Below the pieces are notes generated by a model. The model was not told the DNA's origin. It did not search any database and worked only from the letters and a program-made list of their open reading frames with translations. From positions 47,249,929 through 47,313,928 of the forward strand of contig NC_031799.1 in the NCBI RefSeq assembly GCF_001522545.3: a stretch of 64,000 nt of DNA, given 5' to 3'. Within the stretch, counting starts at the first letter, position 1, and each line of letters opens with the position of its first letter. Origin of the DNA: Parus major. Lineage: Eukaryota > Chordata > Aves > Passeriformes > Paridae. Below are positions 47,342 to 61,381 of the stretch, one piece after another. A program made the position numbers and the translations under genes.

Positions 47342-50300
47342 AATTTAATGTGAAATGAAATAAAAAGCTTCTGTTTTGTTGTAGCTTTTCTGTTCACTGT
47401 GGCTAACTGATGAAGTAAATGGGTTTCATCTTGTGAATTCCAAGCTGTGGAACCTAAAACTGTTCATATGACAGCTTGTTTACTATTTGTGATCAAGAGA
47501 CAAGAATATTTGTTTAGAAGTTTTACTTTTTTTTTTAATTCCTTATTTTGAATTTTTTAACATTTTAATGGAACATAACTTGAGACCTAGATGGAAAATG
47601 TTATAAGAACCAAATATTGCTTTCAATCCATATTCAGCTGTGCATTTACTTCATGTGTAAAAATAAACTTCATTTTTTCCCTACAGTTCTATTTTCCTGT
47701 ACATCAAAAGATTTATAGTCTTAAAACAATGATCCCTTTGATGTGATTCACTGTTACGTAGAGTCTAGAATAGCATATGATTGACCAAGATGAATTGTCT
47801 TCTGATACAGCTCCACTGAAATGTATTACAATTGTATCAACTTATCACACAATAATTTATTGCAGAAAATACTAATTCAGCATAATTCTCAGGAGACAGT
47901 GCATGAGCTATTATGGGGAATGAGAGCTGGATTTGAAAGATCATGATCAGGGTATAATTGCAGGGATTGTGTGCACCAGATAATGCAGTCAATTCCTTAC
48001 TTCTGGTTTCAATTAACAATCTTCTAGGGACAGTCAGATAGAGCCTCCACTGGTGTGGATCAGCATAGCTGGGCTGAAATGAGGAGAGAAACACCATTAA
48101 CTTACACAAGCTTATTTTCTCATTCGGGGAAAACTACATGATAATGAAACCCACAGGACATAATAAACGGGGAAAATGTATACATGTCAATAAGGATAAA
48201 GAAGTAATAAGAAGACAAGCTAGTAACATAAGAGATCTGAATGGAAGACTAAATGAGATTCTAGGCCGGAAAATACAAACAAGTCTATCTTGGGGGGGAG
48301 AAAAATGATGCTGATGCTTTACTCCAGGACAGTAAGAAAAACCTAGGAGGTGGTAATTGTGTGTGATTTAGAGAAAGTATTCAGACTGGAACCTGACTCT
48401 CAATACTCATTGACTTTCAATAGGAGAGGGATACTAGATCCATTCTCCGCATTTAAAAAGCAATTCATCATCTGGCAGTAATTTATGTGGTATATTCAGG
48501 TTTATTTTGTTTGTTTCTTTAAAACATCTATTAGAATATGGGGATGCAAAATGAAGGATTTTCTTTTAGAAAAAGAAAAAATGAGTTCAGGTCTCACCAA
48601 AGAATCTTTGTGTGTAGCTAGAATAATGTTTTGTGTTTCTGGAGAAATTCTCTTATTTTAAGCAAGCTAACTTACAAAGGAATTAAGGTTACCTATACCA
48701 GAAGAAGGAAGACAGTTACTTTCCAAATGAATGCTTCATGTTTTCTGTCATGGGAGAACAATGAGTTAATTTGGGCAAAGTATGCTATGCATTTTTAATG
48801 TTGTATCTCATTGTGTACAGGATAATGGTCCAGTGTAAACTGCAGAAAGCTATGGTTAAGGACACTATAACCTCAAAATGTACATGCTACTAAGATGTAT
48901 GTCAAATAATAGGACTTTGTAAAGGGGAAGACTAGGCAGGCTTGTATTATCTTTTCAATGTCAGCTTTTGAAGTAAGTACCCAGGTGCAGAGCCTTACTT
49001 TCTTAACTTTAAAGAGGCTTTTACAAAGCAGAGAGACTCTTCTGGTTGCTAAGGTTCCTTTTTTCAAGAAAGTGACTCCAAAAGCATGTGAAAATGAATT
49101 AATGGAGAAACTATATTTCTTATATGGAGAAACTTATATTTCACTGTATTTCTTAAGCAATAGTAAACCTGAAAAAGTATCTGCTTCTGGTAGTCATCTT
49201 GTTCATTCACCCCATATGCCTTCAAAAATTTAAGACATAGCATTTTTTCCAGCTTATACCATGGACTCAATATGGGATTGCAGATACTCATTTTTATTTC
49301 TCTATGCCTTTGTGTTTTCATCTCTAAAATAAAGATGATATTATGTACCAAATAATGAATATCTTCCCTCTCTCCATTTTTAAAATTTTCTGTCCCATTC
49401 AAGCATTTCAAAACAAGCTACCCATGAAACTATTTTATTACAAAAACACATCACCTGTGAGGAGTATAGAGGATGATAAGAAATTCATGGAGGAGGATTA
49501 AACGGGGGTTCTCTGCAGCTTGCTATGATATTAACACATACTTTTTTTTCTGTATAATGCAGACAATTTTTCTGTAATGCTAGGAGAAGGTTTTTTATTT
49601 GCTAATGTTTTTCTCTTTCTGACTCTTTCCACATCCTTATATTTCCCATGTTACTTTCTTCATGCTGCTATTCAAGATTTCCTTACATGGTCTAGAAAAG
49701 CAACCACGAATACTTTACCCACTTTTAAGCTTTTATATCAATGGCTTCCTAATTTCTTATACCTAAACTGTAACTGCCTCCCCTCCAAGCCACCCTCATT
49801 GCCATCTGTCTCTGTTCATATGCCTGCCTTTTATGGTTATAACTGCCCCAATGTTCTGCAAATAGCTTGCAAATGTTTGCCCTAAGTAATTTACTCTACT
49901 TTCAGCAGACAGCAATTTTTAGCTCCTCCTCAGTGAGGCTGGTGTGCATAACTTGTTCAAAGAGATCCTTCAACATTAGATTAGTTCTTTAGCAGTGAGA
50001 AGAGGAACAAAGCATGCCTCCAATGTTTCATAAACTGCAACTGGCCGCTGGTCAAAATCAATGATTGAATGACTTTCAGTGGTAATAAACCTATGGAGAG
50101 AGGTAAAAGGAAGTGGTTTTGCTTGTAAGTGCGTAGGTTCTCAGCGTGAATTACCTGAATGAAACGCAAGGTCTTGCTTAGTCAAGTTAAACAGAAATTC
50201 TTTACAGGTGTTCATCCTTAACATTTTTCTGTATTACCTGACCAACACCAGACTCTCAGTCAGAAACTCCATATCCTTCACTCTTCTTTGCTCTGTAACA

Positions 50301-50439
50301 AATAGGCAGCGGAAATCTACAGCAGAAAATGTCAGGACCCTGGCCACTGAGGATAGGAGACGTCAGATTTTAAAGAAAGTGGAATTGAATGATTTTCTCA
50401 GTTAACTTTTCTGAGTTCGTAAGTGCTGAGGTCAGCCTA

Positions 50440-50740
50440 AAGTAATTTAGGAAAGCAGATGTGGGTTTGTTCTTTATTCAGGTGTCAACTTGTGAAGTTT
50501 GTTTTGCTAGATGCAAAGTAGGACAAAAGATCTCCAAAGAAAAAAGCTTACCCTTTATATGAGTCAGGTCAAGATGCAAGACAAAAGGTTCTTAGACGAT
50601 GTTGGACATGACCTCTTAGACTGATGAACCCTGTTCCAAGCACCCAGAAATACATGGGAGGAGTGGGAGGATGATTCCAGTGTGGGGCACCATGGGTTGT
50701 CATGGAGCTGTGTGTCTTGCTATGCAGCCAGCAGGAAAAA
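50440..50740 (-). mobile_element. Possible degraded LTR, antisense
   Basis: On the - strand a TATAAA (50553-50559) is followed about 75 bases later by AATAAA (50473-50478) and the text ACCTGAATAAAGAACAAACC. That order fits an LTR. No boundaries, duplication or second copy were identified. Confidence 0.25.
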
Positions 50741-53700
50741 TTGCTTCAAAAGACATAGAAAACGAAGTTGTCATATGGCTCCTTATTTGTATTATTTTCC
50801 CCTAAAGTGAATATACTTTCACAGAAAAATGCAGAGTATTTAATCTCTCAGCTGTTCAGAGCCTCAACAGACTTCATCTGATTACCAAGAAATCTTGATT
50901 CATACCTTAGTTCAGATATTTCTCAGCAGAAATATCATTCAGCTTCTTCATTGCTCAGCTGTTACCTGGAGAATTCTCAGACCCTCTAGCTGAATCAGAG
51001 CCGATGCTGCGACAAAGCCCAGAGCTTTGGTGTTATGTCAAGTTAGACTAGGCTAGGTATTTGAAAATTAATGGAAAAATCAATGCACTGAGTACAATAA
51101 CCTCAGCAATCCCTATTGTCCACTGTGTAACAGCTGTGAGAGGATATGTGGCAACATGAACTTGCACTGATTTTGGCGCCATCTCCAGAGGTTTAAAATT
51201 CAGGTACAACCTGAAATTATTAATGCTTTACTGTTCTTGTCCAAGTAATTTTCTCCTTCCCAGACCTGGCATTGAAGTTTTCCTTTTGTCTTCTGTTCAT
51301 GACAGACTCTCTTGATACAAAGCTTTTTATGTAACTACTTCTGAAGGATGCAGTTTAAGAGTAAAAATATTTGTCATGTATTTCTTCACACACTGCTGTG
51401 CATTTTAAGCAATGTTTAAAAATGTTTAAAAAGCCCAGTATTCAAATCTTGTAAAAATTCAAACTTACACTATATGGAGTGTAATATGGGGCATACGTAG
51501 GGGAGTGTGAATGTCTTTTTTCTTTAAATTAAATGATTTCACTGTAGGAACAGTCAAGCAAAACCCTATAAACTGAGTCTTTAAGCTGTATCACAGTGTT
51601 GTTAATAATGTTTTGCCTGTATGCTTTCTGCCTTGTCTGGACTGTAAAAGGTGTCTTAAATAAATTAATTCAACTACTGTTCATTTAATGCTACTACTGC
51701 TCCTCATTAAAATTCCTGGGCAATATTTGGAGCTATAGCGGCACAGATAGTGTTTACACTGCAATCCAGGTACTTATTTTTCTTCAGTAGTCTGGAGGAT
51801 GGACCTTGCTTTTTGTTTGAGTATAGCAACTGTCTTTTGTTGGAAGTGGCAAAATATCAGAGATCACGAAGCTCTGGGCATTTGAGTGATTTCATGTTTA
51901 AAATGGAGAAGACTAGTGCTGACTGATTTAAGAGAGCAGACAGGAATGTTTCAGTCCCTGTGTCTGTCACCTGCAGAGCCGTATTTCAACTACCTCACAA
52001 ACATTGTGCCAATTACACTTCTGTTTCAAGTCTGCTTATCTGCACAGTGTTTCAGCAAAAACTAAGATCTGTCCTTCTCCTTATAAGCTTGATCTGCAAG
52101 AGTGTCTCTTAAGCTACCAGTGTAGATATGAAGCCATTGCTGACGACTGATTGTTTACAATAATCTCATAAAAATTTCCCACACTGTGGTGTGTGGAAAT
52201 ATTAAATATTAATTTAATATTAATTTAACAATAAAATGGTCTTCATCTCTTTGTTACAGCTGTTTTCTTCAATTCCATTAAACCTGTTCATGATCCCAGT
52301 TGTGTACATCCAGAAAACCACATAATTGTGTCAGTTACCTCAATACTCCTAGATGTAATGAGTGATCTAAACACTTCCAAATCTGGTGTGAGTTGACTTC
52401 AACATGAGATCATTGTTTTTTTAGATTCTTTCCAGTCCTTCTAGACGGATATTACAGAAATCAGGGCACACCCTTTTAATGTACCACCTACTTCTAGTGG
52501 TAGAGGAAGAAAACGGACGCTGTTTAAAGTGTCTATGTAACTAGCGCTCATGTTATAGTTAAATTCTAAATGGATATGTTTCCTGTACCTAGAGAACCTT
52601 TGGAATTCACAATTGATTGAAAAATATATATTCATGAAGCACATAAGCTGGTTAGGTGCCTGTATGGATTTAGCTTTTAAGGAGAAATGTAATTCACCCA
52701 AAAACTTCTTCACCCATCCCCAGTTTTTCAGTGCAGATATGTCCCTGGACTGAATAGGGACACTTGAGGAAAATCCTATAAAAAGGGTAAATTTTCAAAG
52801 ATTAAAAATGGAATCCTCCTTTCTCTTTTGCTCCCTCATGCTTAATAGAGGCTGTCCAAGTTTCCTACTGGAAAAGAATACTTTCACTGTCAATTTTTGG
52901 GTTTAGTCCCGTATTTATTCACTTGGTGCTCAACCTTTCTACAGCATATAATTCTCCTGATATAAACAGAATTAGTCATATTAAATATATGCTCAAACAT
53001 TTCTAGGTGCAGCTCTAAGACAATACACAAGAATTTGTCTAATCTAACTCCTCTTGCTCCTATGAAATTATTTTCTATTTATCAAAGGAATCAACAGCTC
53101 TAGGGCATCTGAAGGCATTTGCAAATCTTCTGAATATATTTGACTAGAAAAAGAAAAATTGATAACTATCTTGGAAACAATAAACATATAATCAGCATCT
53201 AAAAATGAATCATAAATGTTGTCAGAATTCCCCAAGGATAAGAAATAAGCAGTTTAATTTCCTCAGTCTGAGATCCCTGGAACTCTCACAGACATTCCTC
53301 ACCTCTGGGTTGCATGTCCTAGAAGCTCCACATTCAGGCCTTCACACCTCTTATCTCTCATTTCAGTGTTCTGTTGCTTTGTGCTGAATATAATGATAAC
53401 TTCATATCCAGAGAACTTTCTGAGACATGCAATGCCTACCAGCACCCACCTCTGCTCAGCTTTCAATAAATATTCCTTTCAACAACTGCTGTAGCTTCTC
53501 TGTGAGAAATGAATCCAACTCTCCTTCTCCTTCAGTTTTAGTAGAAGTACATAAAAAGGAATACATTGAAAAAATTTTAACAGGCTGAGCCTGTTTCAGA
53601 ATGTGTTTTCACATTTCAAGTCCTAGCAAGTGAAAATGAATCTTTGAATAGAAATTCATCTGCTAATTTGCCATCTCTGTGAAAATGTGGTATTATAATT

Positions 53701-55265
53701 TGTGAAGTATTAGCATTTCTTTTGCTTAAAAGCTTTGTTGTTCGGTTTGTTTTGTTTTTCTTTTTATATTAAAAAAAAACAACTAGGATTTTTCTTTCTT
53801 CTTGGCTTGTGAAACCTATCTTTCATACCTGTAAATGTTAAATTTTCTTGGCATGGAAAATCCTTTTCACTGCAGGGACATTCCCGTGGTAATAGAAATG
53901 AGACATAATTTCCTGAACTTCTGAGCAATGATTCAAACATTTTTCTTATTCATAAACAACTGCAGGATTCTTGGAACTTTCTTAACAAACACAACAGTAG
54001 GTGAAAGAATCATTCAGATTTTTCAGTAAAATATTCCACTCTGCTAAGCAAAACGAAATGTCTCTATTTAGGCCAAATAAAAAACAATAGTCTTAATTTC
54101 TGAAATAAAGATTTTAAGATTACTCTGAAAGCATAAGAAGGCATGGTTGATGTAGAAATAGAACCCTTGGGATGTGTTTTGCTTCTGATTGTGACATATA
54201 TCTGGTTTAGCAGTCACTTATGTGTCCTCCTACAGGAGTCTCTGGACCTCTTTTCTTAGTATGGAAATCCTGTTGTTGCTCATGGACTGTCTTCTATTTG
54301 TCTTATCAGTGCTATAGGTTAGTGTTAGTGACTTGTGAAGCAAGTGTGTGGTTATTTTTGAGGAGCATTTTTTTACTTAGCCAGAACCTACTTGATATCA
54401 GGTTGTGGTTTATGTTAAAATACAAAGCCCATTTTTAATGATTTTCATTATTTTCATAACACTCTAGATATAAGATGCATATTTATCTTGCTTTTCAGTG
54501 AAATTAATATAGAAAAACTTATCTGCTCATAAATGGACAGATAATATATGCTCTTAAAAGACAGTTCTACCACACACATACTTGCTTGTTTTCTTTTTGA
54601 TTATAGTAGGGATCTGTGGCTGGATAATTATCAGAGCTGTATGGAAGAATACTTTCTTTTTCTTTTCTTTTTTTTTATAATCTTAATTATAACTCTAAAG
54701 AGAAACACAACTGCTGTGCTCATTATACACCAAGTTACAGGTCTTGTGAAAAGTTTTAAAAAATTCTCAGGATGTGCTCGAAATATAAACAAATTCACTG
54801 AACAGATTCCAGTTTGCCTCAGTGGAAGATGGACAGGACATTCACAGAAAGGCGCATATCTCTGAGTAGTTGAATGAAAATAAAGGCGTCAAGAAGCTCA
54901 ATTTATCAAAACCTAGAGCTGCAGTTCTTAAACAGGACGGTAAGGTCAAGGATCACTACACTGACACTGTAAGACACTGAGAATGGAAGATATATTTTAA
55001 TGGATGATGGATTTGTCTCACAATACACTTTCCATAGCTTAAGGATCATTTATGTTAAAATCACCATTGATTTTTGGTCAGAAACACTAACACCTATTGC
55101 AAAACTCTAATAGTAGCCATCCAGACATATGTTATCAAATGTCTGTGAACAGGTAATGAAATAAGGCACCTAATTTTATGTCAGCACTGTAAAAAAAAAT
55201 AAAACCCCAAAGTAAACCCCCTTGATTCTTAAAAATTTTCTAATTAAAATAGAGCATGGTGGCTC

Positions 55266-55289
55266 AGCATATACATATATGTATATGCT
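55266..55289. repeat. Perfect 24-bp palindrome
   Basis: The sequence AGCATATACATA is followed immediately by its exact reverse complement. It is AT-rich and could extrude a cruciform or simply be eroded microsatellite sequence. Confidence 0.9.
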
Positions 55290-55321
55290 TTAGATTATAT
55301 GTGCATACACAGGTATTTAGG

Positions 55322-55357
55322 TTTTTTTAATTTATTTTTAATTTATTTTTAATTTTT
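55322..55357. repeat. 11-bp AT tandem repeat, about three copies
   Basis: TTTTTAATTTA-type units repeat in sequence. Confidence 0.85.
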
Positions 55358-57010
55358 CTTAGTAGGTTTGATCTGTGTTTCTATTCTGTCCTGATGTTCA
55401 GAGAATCTTATTTTTTGTGATCCACAGATGATTGAAGTTAATGCAAAGATCCCTGTACACTCATCTGTATTAGGGCCAAGTTTCTAGTTCTGCAGGTAAG
55501 CATTTATATTCAAGGATTCTTAGCTGCTTTCAGACCTGACATAAGTAATCTAATAAATATACAAAGTTGTGGCATATTTTGCCTTCAGGAAGAGGGGTGA
55601 GGAGTAAAAGATTTAATATAGCTTAATGTCAGTCTCAGCTGGAATAATTAGTATTCTTCAGCATCTGTAGCTCTATATTTGCTGAGGATATCTTTGGTTA
55701 AATGCTGATGGACTTCTCATACTGCTCAGCTCAGTCAGAAGTCCAAATGAAAAAGCAACATTATGTGAATTTGTAATGCACTGTGAGCATTTTATGTCTA
55801 CTACACCAGCATGAATAAGTGTCTTCATAATCTGTTTTACCCTTTGGCAATTGACAAACACTGTGTTGATACAGATGGCAGGACTGTACTGCTTGTGTCA
55901 TCTAAATGTGTTTGTTCGTACAGACTCTGGGACTGTTGTGGTTTTCTGTTCCTTGTTGTATCAGTCTTGTCTTTTTAGAAACCTAAGAAACCCAAGAAGC
56001 AAACTCGAATAAACTCCTCTCTTTTGAGATAATTGAGACAATGCTCATATGAGCTGACAACTAGCAAAAGTGTTCCTATCTGTCAGCTTGTCACATGAAA
56101 ATAGCCTACTAAACTTAAAGCAAATGTACAGTAGACTTGCTATGTTACAGATCAGTAACATACCAAAGTGATCTGTGTTGTTATACTCACCCAAACTTCT
56201 CATAAAACCTGAATTCAAGGTAGCTTGATCAGTAGCAAGACTTTGTGGACAATGTTCATAAACAGGCTGATTGCTGAAAAAGAGAGAGATCTGGGAAAAA
56301 AAAAGAGGTCTTTTCTGTGTCATTTCTTTTGCTGTGAATTGCATTTCTTCCATCAAATGTAATAAAATAAATTTGGTCCTGTGAAGAGAGGTCCAAAGAG
56401 TGAGAGAATATTAGCTAGTCTATAACTGTAACTAACCCTCGTGCTGTTGGGGAAAGAAAAAACTTTTGAGAGAAACAAAGGTAAGGACCTTGCTCATGAA
56501 TACAGAAGCAGATAACAGGATGTTAAAGTGGATCCAAACAGCTTTAACAAGTGGGAATCTGAATTGGAAATTCAATGGCATCAATGCTTTTGGAATCGCT
56601 GTGTTGGATATAAACGAGGTCCATCGCTTGAGATACTTGTAGGAAAGCACTGGATTATGTGAATTTTTTTGCCTCAGTAGCTCACTGTGACTGTAAATTT
56701 GATATTCTAATGGGACTATTTTGAAATAATTTCTTACTGGCTCTGTGTTTTAACTGAAATGAATGTAGTTTTTTGTCCTGAGACTCAGACAGCACTGAAA
56801 TGTTGTCTTGATATGATCTGAAATTTCTTCCTGTGTGTAAGTATTTATAGTCTTTATTTGGTCATCTGTGGGACTAAGACAAAACATACACTTTTTCTTA
56901 AAATATGGACATGAGCTCTACTTTTCACTAAGTAATTTTTTTATTTGATGTGTGCTATTCATTTATAGCCTACAAAATAGGTTTAAATCATGTGTAACAA
57001 AAGAAGTTAC

Positions 57011-57783
57011 ACAGAATCAAGAGAATTCACTAGGTTGGAAAAAAACTCTGAGATCATTGAGTCCAACCTGTGACTGAATGCCACCATGTCAACCAGACCA
57101 CAGCACCAAGTGCCACGTGCAGTCTTTCCTTAAACACCTCCAGGGCCAGTACCTCTACCACCTCCCTGGGAAGCCTATTCCAGTGCCCAGAATCACCCTT
57201 TCTGTGAAGAATTTTTTCCTGATGTCCAGGCTAAACCTCCCCTGGTGCAGTTTGAGCCCTTGTCCTCGTTTGTTGCTGGCTGCCTGACAGAAGAGACTGA
57301 CTTCCACCTGGCTATACCCTCCCTTCAGGGAGTTGTGGAGGTTGATAAGGTCTCTCCTGAACATTCTCTTCTCCAGTCTAAACAACCCAAGCACCCTCAG
57401 CTGCTCCTCACAGGACCTGTGTCCCAGACCATTTAGCAGCCTTGTTGTCCTCCTCTGGACATGTTCAAGCACCTCTATGTCCTTCCCAAACTGAGGGGCC
57501 CAGAACTGGACAATGCCAAATACAAAAAGAAGAAGACATGTGCATGGTCCTGGTCACGTTCCTTAGACAGGCCAGGATGCCATTGGCCTTCTTGGCCATG
57601 TGGGCACACTGCTGGCTCTTGTTCAGCTGCCATCAATGGGTACCCCCAGGGCCCCTTCTGCCTGGCTACTGTCCAGCCCCTCTGTCCCCAGCCTGTAGCA
57701 CTGCAGAAGGTTGTTGTGGTCAAACTGCAGGACCCGGCACTTGCTTCTGTTCAACTTCACATCATTGGATTCGGTCCAGCTTT
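57011..57783 (-). mobile_element. CR1 copy G, antisense
   Basis: The reverse complement runs from the RT C-terminal region to the CR1 3' end at about 57011. Around 57720-57783 it encodes a KxLHFG/NNP-like section, then ANGILA-type text near 57590, then the C-terminal region. It belongs to a different subfamily from A, C and F. It preserves CAGCAGTGTGCCC (reverse complement of 57603-57615), the in-frame form of a site with a two-base deletion in copies A and F. It is 5'-truncated near 57783. Confidence 0.88.
57155..57472 (-). pseudogene. CR1 ORF2 C-terminal fragment, 105 open codons
   Basis: An open stretch encoding the end of CR1 ORF2: [47 protein letters not shown] and [16 protein letters not shown], all in one frame. 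The upstream ORF2 lies in other frames and the N-terminal part is absent, so no product is expected. The Met is internal to the family sequence and not a real start. It is the best preserved coding remnant among the antisense copies. Confidence 0.85.
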
Positions 57784-59475
57784 GGGGCTATTTGTCTTGT
57801 TTCATCTAAATAGGTATTCTGCTGGGGTTCTTCAGATGCAATCTGCTTTGACAGACCATGCCTTTTGCTTATTTATGTAAAAATGCTGAAATGCTTGTGA
57901 TATTATAACACATTCCATTTGAAGCATTATGGAAAGAAAGATATAAATGGTATTGGCAGTTTCAGAACAGTATGTTTTTAACAGTGGCATGTGAACCAAG
58001 ACATGTAATTTCTTTAAATATATTTCAGTCTCTGGAGTTTTTCTGAGTTCTGAGATCTAGCCATATTTGTGTATTTCATATTGTTTGTTGTCAAAACCAT
58101 AAACTTTCAGGACTGTCTTGTAAAATCCGTATGTGCCATGTATCTGGGCTTTACATTATAAATTTCTCCATATCCTTAACAGGAAACAGCCTCACTAATA
58201 TATATTAACAAACTTTTCAAAGCTTTCTAGTAGCAATAGCTCTTTCTCTATAGTTAGCATCTGGAACTTGGTTACTTTTGAAGGACAAAAGCATGACTGT
58301 GCAGTACACAGAGCTCCAGAATTTTGTAGCAGTTGAGATTTTTCAGTTCATTGGTTTCTCAACACCAGCAGGAGTCAGGAATATTTTGTGCTGGGTCTGG
58401 ATTATCACACAAAAAAACAGTAATACTGTCTAACAATTGTGACTTGCAGTGACTGCATTGTGCTTTCTTTACATAGCTGTTTCATAGTTAATCTCATAAA
58501 AAGCACATGAAAATTACAGTTGTGCTAATCTCTACAAAGTAAACGATTTTCAACTCCCCACATTTTATGTAACATAAAATGAGATTTTGAAAAGGTACAA
58601 TTACATCTCCTAAGTTATTTTTCTCAAAAAAAATAAAAATGTTAGCTCAAGCATGCTGAAAATTCAACCATTATTTCAGACTAATTGAAAAGTTTGCTAT
58701 AATTCCATCTATTTAGATGATTAATTTCCTCATCATTGCAGCCTAAGTGTCTAACAGTCACAAGCTTTGGATGGCACTGTGAGTTGTGAACAGATCAGAT
58801 GAAACATCATATCTTCAGCTGAGATTTCTGTTGGCTGGAATAACTAACTTAAACCATAGCTCAGGTTGTGGAAATATGTGTGTGTGGTGGAGAGACAGTG
58901 TAGGAAAGAGAGTGGTTTCTCACCTGGGCATGGGGAGACCAGATAATTGCACTAAGTGTAATAGACTAACTCTAGAGTGGGGCTCCCCAAGAGCCTTTCT
59001 TGGTAACCCAAAATATCTACATATAATAAATATAAATAATATTAATTAATTAAATAATTTTTTTTTGAGATCTCAAGAAGTAAATAATGATGGGCCAGAT
59101 TTTGCTTTTTAGATAACACTGCTCAATTTGGCACTTAGTCATAGTGCAAAATTGAAATGAAGAGCAATACTGAATAGAAATCAGTTGAGTGGGCTTTTCA
59201 AGATAAAGCTCCATTGAAAACTAAAATGCAGAAATAATCTAGAAGAAGGCAAATAAACAAGAACTGTTTTTCTTACAAACTAATAAATAAAGGCAAATTT
59301 TATATAGGTAAATGTTCCTAGAATTAAGTGTTTACTCTCAGGTGGCATCAGGATTGGAAGGAAGTAATTATAACACGTAGATAAAACCTGCATATTTCCT
59401 CAGAGTAGTGAATCCAGACACTGCTGGGCTAAATCTCTTACGAAAAAAAGAAGGAATTTTCATAGCATAATTAGC

Positions 59476-59513
59476 TGATTAATCAATAATTGAGTAATTG
59501 CTTAGTTACGTAA
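59476..59513. promoter_or_regulatory. Possible regulatory cluster: palindromic homeodomain site and D-box
   Basis: TGATTAATCA (59476-59485) is a perfect 10-base palindrome of paired homeodomain type. TTACGTAA (59506-59513) is a perfect PAR-bZIP/NFIL3 site. A GAGTAATTG motif lies between them. Function is inferred from motif form only. Confidence 0.3.
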
Positions 59514-60552
59514 GGCAATACACTGTTTGAATTTCCTTGTCATGGATCACTATAAATTACTTGCAATAGCTGTGAAAGCAGTATAAGGAACTCATAAAAA
59601 GGAGACAGGCTTGGAGGTTTATGAGACAGTAAAGTTTAATTGGCTGTATTCCATTTCGATTAAGAAATACCCATGTAAAAGCACAAAACAGTAAGCTTTT
59701 GAGCTCTTAGCTGTTACCTTGTAGACTACCTCTGCAGGCACATTCCAGGCTGGCTATCAGAAGAATACCAGCTTGCAAAAGCCCAACTCTCTCTAAAAAC
59801 AGAAATAATGCTGTAAGGTTTCTGTGACTAAGTTCTTTATTCCAGTTCATTATCCTCTTATTGTTTTGCTCTTTTGCTAACTTTTGTCATTTTTCCCTCT
59901 AATAAAGATGCCTAATGCATTCTAATTCTGGTATTCTGTTAAATGTGTTGAAGTGTCTCGATGTCATTGGGCTTTCAGTGACATTGGTGGGGTTATATCT
60001 GGTAAGAAAGTCAGCTTAGTTTTGCACCATTTATACTTCAGATTTCTTTAAAGTCTTAAACTAGAGGTAATAAATTAATAAATATTATTGAAATAATATT
60101 CAGTCAAAAACTAATAAAATTATTACCATGAATTTAATATACATTTGATTTTACTAATAAAGCTAAGAAGCTGTATTACAGCAGGGAGAGATCATGGCAG
60201 AATTTGAATAAACTTATTTACAACATGTCACAGTAGCTGAGTTTGTTTAATGAAATCACTGTTTTGCTGAACTTTCACTGAACTATTTCCTGAAGAATAC
60301 ATAACTGTTGGGTTGGACAATTTCTCAGAGATGCATCTGACATCTAAAGGTAGTGCCTTACTGTACTGTTGCCTACAGAGCAGCTTCTGTGATTAGCAGA
60401 AAAGAGTGGGAGTGGAGAGAAGAAAGCTGTAAGTTATATAAAGTTATTCTGTGTGCTTCTTCCAAACATGCCTAATATTTTAACTCTTGAAAGTCATATT
60501 GACCAAATTTATGTCTGGAAATTAAATTATTTCTTTGAATTTACTCTGAGAC

Positions 60553-60607
60553 ATCCCTCCCTTCCCCTCCGTCCCTCCCTCCATACCTCCCTCCCTCTCT
60601 TTCCCTT
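60553..60607. repeat. CCCT-rich pyrimidine tract
   Basis: Imperfect CCCT/CCTT units with rare purines. Confidence 0.88.
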
Positions 60608-61364
60608 GCAATCAGCTCAAAGAGTAAATTTAATTAAGATAACATATATGGTGCTTTTCATGCAGAAGGCATAAAGCTATCCCCATTTTTGTGTCTGGTT
60701 ATGCAGCAAATGATTTCAAAAGCTAGACTGTCTTAAATACATTATTGACATCCTGTAAAGGCTTAAATGTTTAAAACAGTATATGGAGCTAAATGGTTCC
60801 ATATCCTACCAAAGTGGAAGAAACTTACACATCTTCACGTTGGTTTTCATGTCTAAATTTCGACAAGCATCCAATTAATGCACATGAATTATACATGTTA
60901 GCATTAGATAATGTGTATCTGTGAGAAATTAATCTCCTTGATAGGCATTCCTCCATCATCACATGCTAGAGTACTTTCTGCTGTTAACTGTGGACAGCAG
61001 ATGATGATCACTTCTTGACTGCTGCTGAAAGGGTTTAATTTCTTTCCCCAAGCCTTACAAGTCCCACTGCAGAAGTACAAATACACTGACAGCAGATAGT
61101 ACACATGCTGTGAACAACTATTAGGCAGTTTTAAGTTAAAAAGGGTTAAGTTATGTTATGGGCAATGAGGAGTATTAGAGACTATTTTGAGGATGTCCTT
61201 TTAATAGTGACAGAACAGAATTCTACTGTCCACTCATCCCTAGATGCTTCTGCTGCTAGAAAGGCATCTACCACAGACTTCTCTACATCAACATCACCTG
61301 CTACAAGACAGCTGACTCAAAAATCTCTGTGTGAGGTATTACTATGTTTTATTGAAATATGAGT

Positions 61365-61381
61365 TTGTGTGTGTGTGTTTG
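61365..61381. repeat. Short (GT)n run
   Basis: Seven to eight GT units, slightly interrupted. Confidence 0.85.

Larger units (their letters stand above)
47005..57010. other. Long unique stretch, no gene seen
   Basis: About 10 kb without a recognised exon or CR1. It includes a T-rich run (47306-47341), a possible LTR at 50440-50740, AT-rich palindromic text at 52199-52236, a 24-bp palindrome (55266-55289) and an 11-bp tandem repeat (55322-55357). Confidence 0.55.

Noticed and set aside
57442..57880. Two overlapping + strand frames of 123 and 139 codons
   Set aside because: They are the opposite strand of CR1 copy G, whose real ORF2 frame is on the - strand.
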